Positions 57,266-64,000 of a stretch of 64,000 nucleotides of DNA are shown here, in pieces. The stretch comes from Gonocerus acuteangulatus. Taxonomy: Eukaryota > Arthropoda > Insecta > Hemiptera > Coreidae. Each line of letters opens with the position of its first letter. Position 1 is the stretch's first letter. The translations under genes and the position numbers were made by a program. The stretch is taken from NCBI GenBank assembly GCA_946811695.1, contig OX328131.1, positions 15,340,289 through 15,404,288 on the forward strand, read 5' to 3'. The notes beneath the pieces are model-generated. The model had not been told where the DNA came from. It made no database searches and saw nothing but the letters and a program-made list of their open reading frames with translations.

Positions 57266-58344
57266 AAAGGACCCCGCCCTTTCCTAATGGAAAATGGTTT
57301 TCGGTCAAATTGAACGAAACTATGCTCGTTGGATAGAGAAAGTCTTTCTGAACAAAAGTCTCCATGGGCACAAAAGCAAAAAGTTAAAACTTTTGGTACT
57401 TTTGGGTATCCGAAGTTTTCCATTTTTAATTTTTGCAAAATCTCGAGATCTCTGGTTGAAAGGTTTCCCAAGCCTTTTGGCCAGTAAAAAAAAATACGTA
57501 TCAATTATTTTTCGAAGACCTTTCGAACGACACCACATTTGACGCTCCCACCCTCCCCCCTCCACCCACGGGGGTGGGGGGGGGGAAGCTTTTTTTGCAA
57601 TTATCGTCTATCCATTATCATTTGAAGATCTTTTCGAAGGCAATACACTGAAACCTTGCCTCACACCCTTACCCCACCCCCACCCCCACCCCAACCCCAC
57701 ATCTAGCTCGTATGTTTAAAAAAAAGGCCATTTTTCGCAAAAAAAGTGTTCTCTTAGGAGACTTTAACATTAGTAGCCCTGAAAAGGGCCGCTTTTTGTC
57801 TCTTAGACTACTGTCAACTGTTTTGACTTTTCGTTTGCTATCGATCAGCTGCATCTAACGTATAATTCAGCAAGTAAGAAGTCGGATATTTGATGTTTTG
57901 ATGATGACGAGCATATCCCAAGAGGTTGGGGGTGGGGTAAGGGTGTGAGGCAAGGTTTCAGTGTATTGCCGTCGAAAAGATCTTCATATAATAATGGAGA
58001 GACGATAATTGCAAAAAAAAAAAGTTTCCCCCCACCCCCGCGGGTGGAGGGGGGGGGGGGTAGGAGTGTCAAATGTTGTGTCGTTCGAAAGGTCTTAAAA
58101 AAATAATTGATACGTATTTTTTTTACTGGCCAAATGGCTTGGGAAACCTTTCAAACAGAGATCTCGAGATTTTGAAAAAATTAAAAATGGAAAACTTCGG
58201 ATACCCAAAAGTACCAAAAGTTTTAACTTTCGGGTTTTGTGCCCATGGAGACTTTTGTTCAGAAAGACTTTCTCTATCCAACGAGCATAGTTTCGTTCAA
58301 TTTGACCGAAAGCCATTTTCCATTAGGAAAGGGCGGGGTCCTTT
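57266..58344. mobile_element. 1.08-kb foldback element with ~420-bp arms
   Basis: AAAGGACCCCGCCCTTTCCT at 57266 is mirrored at 58344. The arms (57266-57684 and 57926-58344) are close inverted copies apart from varying G/C runs, with a ~240-bp centre. Each arm holds the same ~90-codon frame read outward (57504 to 57193 minus, 58073 to 58366 plus), with MENFGYPKVPKVLTF and CSERLSLSNEHSFVQFDRKP in common. I recognise no protein family. TAA/TTA flanks could be a 3-bp target, but this is weak. Confidence 0.9.
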
Positions 58345-58349
58345 ATTAA

Positions 58350-59480
58350 AAGGAAGAAATAAATAAAGAAATATGTATATATTAAATTTTTAACAGGAAA
58401 AATAAAACGAATAAACTAAAAAATATATAAGTACAAATAAAATTATTAGAAGGTAAAAATAAATTAAATAAAAAACAATTATTACATATAAATTATTAAA
58501 TGGAATAAATAAATAAATCTAATCGATATGGAAAAAATAACATTATTACTATATTACACTCGTATTATTACTATATTACACTCGTATTATTACTATATTA
58601 CACTAGTATTTCTAAAGTGACACAACTCAAAGATCTATTTCCTTCACACCGTCATAGTTATACATTAGCGTGGGCCGAAAAAACTCATTTGTTTTATTTC
58701 TAAGTTGTAATTGTGTGGAAAAGCTGCAAATTATATAAAGAAATAAAAGGAAACAAAAATTATCAAAAACGGTTGACATCTTCCGTTCGCGCATCGGGAA
58801 ACGAATTTTAACTTTTCTTGAAGATTTCCAAACCTCTTCGATGGACCCTTTAATAATTTGAAAATAGAGTCAAATATAACCGTCATCCTTAATTTTATAC
58901 CTTAAATGGTTCAAGTAATACAAATGTAATTATACTGGATAACCATTAATAAATTCTCACAATTCTTCAGTAGAAATGGTTAAAGAAGAAATGGAGGCCA
59001 TTAAGTATAATAAACAAATTGCGGGCAATTAGGGGAAGGGAATAGCCCCGAAGGATCTTCTGGAAGAAACGACTGAGAGAAGTAGTGTTAATTTGACTGA
59101 GAATAGGTCACCACTCTTCCATTACTCAGTGTTACTTAATTAAAATACCAGCCTAGTGTGAATGGTTGCTGTGCTCCGTTTAATTAAAGGGTAAATGCAT
59201 TGCTTTAATACTCAACTCCAATGGTTGTGTAGTATAGGAAATGTTATTTGTATTAAAGTAATTGTAATACTCTCACAATTTGTTATCATTTGTTGTGAAT
59301 CTACATATAGCGTGCCTTTTTATTTTTATGTTGATTGGAAATTATCTTTTAATAAATCCTTATTTCTTAAAGTTCCTCCACCGCAACGAAGGCGATTGGC
59401 GCATTTTAAAGTTTCTGTGGAAACGTCAGCATATAATCATTTACATTTTTGGGGCTGAATAATAAACAAATTATAATTAA
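58350..59480. other. no gene recognised
   Basis: AT-rich. A ~22-bp unit (ATTATTACTATATTACACTCGT) is repeated about three times at 58545-58610. Frames at 59195-59462 are unassigned. Confidence 0.45.
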
Positions 59481-59484
59481 CATA

Positions 59485-60060
59485 TCAAACTAGTATTTTT
59501 AAAGAGACACAACTCAAAAACCGTTGTTTTTCAGTTATGACTATGATCGCCTGTTTGAGTCAGTGTTTCCAGAGATGATCATGTGTCCAGCTAGCCAAAA
59601 GATTGTCCGTGTTAGTGTGTCAAGCTCTAGCATCTATCTATGTAACTCTCTATCATATCGCACTAATATTTCTAAAGTGACACAACTAAAAAATCAGTGT
59701 TTTTCAGTTATGACTATGAAAGGCATGGTAAATATCTCTTTATCAACCATCAAAACTGTATGTACCTAGCTTCAGAGCTTCTACACCAGAGGGCACTAGT
59801 ATTTCTAAAGTGACACAACTAAAAAATCAGTGTTTTTCAGTTATGACTATGAAAGGCGTGGTAAATATCTCTTTATCAACCATCAAGACAGTATGTACTA
59901 GCTTCAGAGCTTCTACACCAGAGGGCACTAGTATTTCTAAAGTGGCACAACTAAAAAATCAGTGTTTTTCAGTTATGACTATGAAAGGCATGGTAAATAT
60001 CTCTTTATCAACCATCAAGACAGTATGTACCTAGCTTCAGAGCTTCTATACCAGAGGGCT
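59485..60060. repeat. ~133-bp tandem array, three units plus a diverged one
   Basis: CACTAGTATTTCTAAAGTG-type unit starts lie at 59661, 59794 and 59926, and a diverged unit begins near 59490. Each contains CAGTGTTTTTCAGTTATGAC and TCTTTATCAACCATCAA. Open frames through it come from repetition. Confidence 0.9.
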
Positions 60061-60159
60061 CTTGTTTCACTCTTCCTGTCTAAATGCTATTCCCTCCGGA
60101 GGCAACAGTGACACATTTTTAGTTCAGTTTTGAGTCGTGTCACCTTACAAATACTTGTG

Positions 60160-60162
<3 letters not shown>

Positions 60163-60209
<47 letters not shown>
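60163..60209. repeat. (TA)n tract
   Basis: About 47 bp of TA; a second tract of about 24 bp lies at 60357-60380, so the hairpin between them is bracketed by TA. Confidence 0.95.
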
Positions 60210-60210
<1 letters not shown>

Positions 60211-60212
<2 letters not shown>

Positions 60213-60323
60213 GATGGAACGGCATTTTTCTCCAGCGGTGGTACTCGATGATGAGCCCATCGAAATATTCCAGGAAGAAGTGAGGAGTACCACCGCTGGA
60301 GAAAAGTTCTGTTCCATCTAAAA
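60211..60323. repeat. hairpin with ~37-bp arms
   Basis: TAGATGGAACGGCATTTTTC, then TCCAGCGGTGGTACTC, is mirrored by GAGTACCACCGCTGGA and GAAAAGTTCTGTTCCATCTA, with a ~38-bp loop. Only a few mismatches lie in the arms. Confidence 0.9.
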
Positions 60324-60414
60324 ATATCATCCCAGCGACGAAAAATAAACATCAAGCATATATATATATATATATATATAATTTGGGAAAACGTATCAAT
60401 TCAAAATAAATTTA

Positions 60415-60590
60415 AATAAAATCTCCGACTAGCAGAAACTGCGTCATCTTAACGTACTTCCCTTTCTTAGCACTAGTGTCATTTGGAAAGGTTAGATTAG
60501 CAAGAGTTAATATTTATGTTTTAATATTTCGTGAATAACATAAAAATGTAAAATGAAATCTCAAAGCGAAGCAAGATTTTGGGGGCCAAC
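60415..60590 (+). repeat. R-family 5' fragment
   Basis: ATCTCCGACTAGCAGAAACT, CTAGTGTCATTTGGAAAG and TTTCGTGAATAACAT in R order, diverged. Confidence 0.65.
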
Positions 60591-60667
60591 AACATCTCTC
60601 CACCTTCCCGCTGACACAAAGATATGGATGTACAGCTTATGCCCACGCTTTACCAGAGTGAGCAAGC

Positions 60668-61033
60668 TTGCGGGAAGGGATACCTACATATTCAGCTTCC
60701 ACCCCGAGTCTTTACAATCCTGGGCAGACTGAACCGAGCCTTCTAACAAACGGCACAACATCCATAACCGACAAACATGAAAATCCACGCCGACAAACCT
60801 ATACCGTAGGACCATTTTTAGCCCAATGTCCCATTAAGGTCTCGAATGGTGAAAGGATCGTAGATCATTCTCTCCTAAGATTCCCGTATCCTTACGGTAA
60901 CATAGTGGAGGGACTTACCCTATTACTACAGGGAGATGCAAGAATCCGGACCCTCGCCTTCCGGGCGACAAGGTGCGGACGTCGAAGAATGTGGAAACGA
61001 CCAAAGTGTGTTTCTGGCGCTTTAAAACCTTGA
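60668..61033 (+). CDS. unrecognised 121-codon open frame in GC-richer DNA
   Basis: The frame begins with an alternative start (MREGIPTYSASTPSLYNPG if read as M) and ends in CVSGALKP. It is rich in Pro, Thr, Ser and Arg, with a basic end (RCGRRRMWKRPK). The region 60600-61060 is clearly less AT-rich than its neighbours, which suggests captured or formerly coding DNA, but no domain, signal peptide or membrane segment is evident, and the minus strand is also free of long frames. It could be a piece of a retroelement or an exon fragment. Real coding status is unknown. Confidence 0.25.
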   Translation: MREGIPTYSASTPSLYNPGQTEPSLLTNGTTSITDKHENPRRQTYTVGPFLAQCPIKVSNGERIVDHSLLRFPYPYGNIVEGLTLLLQGDARIRTLAFRATRCGRRRMWKRPKCVSGALKP

Positions 61034-61179
61034 ATTCTCACCCTGACTTGTACTAAACGTTCTCGTTAGCCCCCGGGGTTTTGCAAGACCGTGAAATGAG
61101 TTAAGCCCAATTCAGAACTCCTACAAGTTCTGACCAGTTAATATTAATAATTTACTCAAACCTTGCACAAATTATTTTT

Positions 61180-61355
61180 AAAACAGCCTCAGCATAATTA
61201 TTTCTTCTCAACATGTTATAGACTCATTGTGGAGCTGTGAACGTGGATCAGCTTATAGAATGCGCTTATCATTATCGCTTATTATTTCACTACCAAAATA
61301 TTCACTTGAAACGATGTATGTGGCAAAACAACGTTTGCCGGGTCAGCTAGTTTCC
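61180..61355 (+). mobile_element. 3' end of a non-LTR-type retroelement
   Basis: Ends in TGGCAAAACAACGTTTGCCG followed by GGTCAGCTAGT, a common terminal sequence of invertebrate LINE-type repeats. Coding parts are absent. Confidence 0.6.
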
Positions 61356-61359
61356 TTAT

Positions 61360-61880
61360 TACTTTGAAGTTACTAACTTTGTTGTTTGAGTATCAGACTG
61401 TTAAAAGAGTGATACAATTATTAATTAAAAATTATCTAGGAACTGCTGGCTTCTCCAAATATTATTTAAGAGCAAGGTCATTGCTCTTAGGATGCAAGAA
61501 TACGACAGAAGCAGCAAATGGTTACCACACGAAATGAAGCAGAAATAGACCAAGCCTCCAGTGGAAAAACGATAAAAAAAAAAAACTTGAGTAAAAAGTG
61601 TGCTAAAGAGCTGTCAAAGCAGATAAGTGCAAAATTGGAAATTGTCCATTGAGAAATGAGAACGGACAAGGGTTCCGATAAGAAGCAACGAACTGCTCCA
61701 AATCCAGACCTCTCTTCCTACTTTAATACTGAATCAAAGGCCTATTGCAATATGTTTGCTTGAAATATTAGCAAATATAGAAGGTAGAAATTTCAGCAAG
61801 GTGGAACAATAAGAAGTAAAAATGGAAATACAATAGTCGAATTTCAGCGAAGAAAAACTTTCAGTTTTTTAGGAAATCTA
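61360..61880. other. no gene recognised
   Basis: AT-rich DNA with a short unassigned minus-strand frame (61487-61669). Confidence 0.45.
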
Positions 61881-61887
61881 TAATTCC

Positions 61888-61925
61888 GACGTTTTGGCAT
61901 GCTCTTTGGCATCCTTTGTCATCAG
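61888..61925 (-). ncRNA. degenerate hammerhead-like motif
   Basis: Minus strand: CTGATGA, an imperfect stem II around GGATGCC...GCATGCC, AAAACGTC. The GAA core reads AAA, so activity is unlikely. Stem I has 2 bp (CC/GG). Confidence 0.4.
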
Positions 61926-62443
61926 GGGGTTAGAAAAATAACAAAGATAACGGTTGGAGGTGGGTGGATATGAAGTAAAATGTTACCTATTCATTTTGCT
62001 TTGGTGGAATCATAAGACTTAAAAATTGAAAACCAGAAGTTGGATTTTAACTTCTTAGGTAGGTATAAAATAAAACCAGATTAAAATATTTTCATAAAAT
62101 ATTAGGTACATGTAGCTAATTAAATTGCGAATGAAAATATGTTAATTTTAAGTGCATTTGGCTGTATGTGCTAGCTTCATTCTGTAAGTCAAGTTGTAAT
62201 TGTTTGTTTTTTCTGGGGGGATTGTTTGTTCGATGCGTTGTTTATAGTCTATAAGTATATGTAACAGTTAGAATTATGTCCTATTACTTGAAAGTGGGCT
62301 TTTATTTTGCGGGCAGTAAAGGATCAGTATAAATAGAAATGTAGGGTGTGTCCTATACAAAGTCTGGATAAAATTACTTCATACTGGGGGATATTCTACT
62401 TTCTTGTAAGGATCTATATATACAAATATTTTTATATTTTTAC

Positions 62444-62495
<52 letters not shown>

Positions 62496-62521
62496 TAATT
62501 CTTGTAAAAGATGACCCAATA

Positions 62522-62921
<400 letters not shown>

Positions 62922-63420
62922 CACGTACCTGTCAGTTCATCTGTTTGTTCCTTATAAAAATCCACTGTTAGGCACAGTGTTGACACACTGTTAGGTCTTT
63001 ATCCGAGGAGTGTCGTAGGCTAAGTCAAAAACGTATACCAGCTGTCAGTCTGTATGATTGTTCTTTATACAGATCCACACCTTTTGACCGATTTTGACCA
63101 AACTTGCTACACCGGTAGGTCTTGATACGGGGAGCGTCGTAGGCTAAGTCAAAAACGTATACCAGCTGTCAGTCTGTATGTTTGTTCTTTATACAGATCC
63201 ACGCCTTTTGACTGATTTTGACCAAACTTGCTACACCGGTAGGTCTTGATACGGGGAGTGACATAGGCTAAGTCAAAATCGTGTATCAGCTGATTGACAG
63301 TCTCTTTGTTCCTTATAAAAATCCACACTGTTTGACCGAATTTGATCAAACTTGGCACGCATGTAGTTCTTGGATCCGTGGTGTGTAATAGGCTAAGTGG
63401 AAATCGTCTGGGGCTCATCG
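62922..63420. repeat. 124-bp tandem array, four units
   Basis: CCAGCTGTCAGTCTGTATG-type unit starts at about 62917, 63041, 63165 and 63289, exactly 124 bp apart for the last three. Each carries TTTTGACCGATTTTGACCAA, typical of LINE-type 3' regions. It follows directly after (TA)n, as the array at 14830 does. Confidence 0.92.
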
Positions 63421-63519
63421 TTCAGATGTCAAGGGTTCAAAACTGTGAACCCGAAAAGTTACAGATTTGCGTTATTTGATTTTAATATTACTTATTTAGT
63501 TTCTAATTAATTTTTGCTT

Positions 63520-63568
63520 TTATAGATGCTCAATGTAGGTTTAGCATGGCACGCCGGGTAACAGCTAG

Positions 63569-63572
<4 letters not shown>
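63520..63572 (+). mobile_element. retroelement 3' end
   Basis: GCATGGCACGCCGGGTAACA followed by GCTAGTATA closes the repeat whose tandem part is at 62922-63420. Confidence 0.55.

Positions 63573-63628
<56 letters not shown>
63573..63628. repeat. (TA)n followed by (TG)n
   Basis: About 42 bp of TA passing into about 14 bp of TG. Confidence 0.95.
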
Positions 63629-63629
<1 letters not shown>

Positions 63630-64000
63630 CATATTGGTAAAAGGCTTTGTGTTTTCTGCCCCTTTTTACCTGGAAAGAACTGACGGAAGTTACAAAAGAG
63701 GAGACCCAATATTTGTGGAATAGAGTAGACGCTCTCTTATTGGGTGAGGACGTGGGCTGCGTCTGATGGTCCCATGGGTGTTCAGGGCTAGGGGTAGAGA
63801 GGTGTAGGAATATATTCGCTTTGAACTGTCAGGGGTGTAGGTTGGTTGGGTTATTTTATTAAATGGTGCGCAAAGCAAGACAGATCAGATGGGGTGGTGA
63901 TGGGATTTTTTAGAGGTTATCAACCAATTTAGAATCGCTTTTTAACAAAAACTTACATCTGTCACTTTGCATGTCTATATACTTAGTTCTTTGAATGAAT
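63630..64000. other. no gene recognised
   Basis: A minus-strand frame at 63690-63878 and the surrounding GC-richer DNA match nothing I know. Confidence 0.4.

Noticed and set aside
57193..58366. Conserved protein family encoded twice
   Set aside because: The two frames are the inverted arms of one foldback, so their agreement is not independent evidence of coding.

Overview
This window looks like gene-free, transposon-saturated, AT-rich DNA from a metazoan, most likely an arthropod or another invertebrate. The reasons are the mix of mariner-, pogo/Tigger-, piggyBac-, hAT- and Harbinger-type DNA elements, LINE fragments with RNase H and zinc-knuckle tails, tRNA- and 5S-derived SINEs, Penelope-style hammerhead motifs, and many long (TA)n, (CA)n and poly(A) tracts. 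I cannot name the species. No intact host protein-coding gene is visible. Nearly all open frames belong to mobile-element remains, microsatellites or repeat families. All coordinates and matches were read by eye, without alignment or database searches.

Layout. 1-3066: a long-inverted-repeat element, a (TA)n tract and a decayed mariner-like transposon with its transposase pseudogene, then a SINE tail. 3067-9000: a retroelement remnant, a Harbinger-type element carrying a second element inside it, a 114-bp tandem array and a well-formed hammerhead motif. 10198-18000: a hAT-like element, a 43-bp array, LINE fragments, a complete tRNA-SINE with target duplication, (AT)n and (AC)n tracts, and a piggyBac-like element whose terminal repeat is tandemly amplified. 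19100-26700: a LINE split by a hAT MITE, G/C-run elements, a 5S-derived SINE, a Tigger-type element and further LINE pieces. 27803-33375: full copies of a dispersed family here called R, two of them tail to tail. 34200-43100: a nest of a family here called F, with SINEs, a 785-bp element with near-perfect 53-bp TIRs, a solo LTR and a second SINE family. 44715-46430: eight 136-bp tandem units containing exon-like sequence, with an inverted single relative nearby. 46817-56000: a second Tigger-type element, twin 1422-bp transposons and more R copies. 57266-64000: a 1.08-kb foldback, tandem arrays, hairpins, hammerhead-like motifs and LINE tails.

How the parts relate. Nesting gives a relative history: R copies are cut by a 1422-bp transposon and by G/C-run elements, F is cut by a solo LTR, a LINE by a hAT MITE, and a Harbinger element contains a 785-bp-family element. 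Several non-autonomous families keep ends but not transposase. The tRNA-type and 5S-type SINEs share a 3' tail, which suggests they used the same LINE machinery. The items most worth follow-up are the hammerhead motifs, the shared SINE tail, the exon-like tandem array, and the two Tigger derivatives that both keep only the N-terminal DNA-binding segment.
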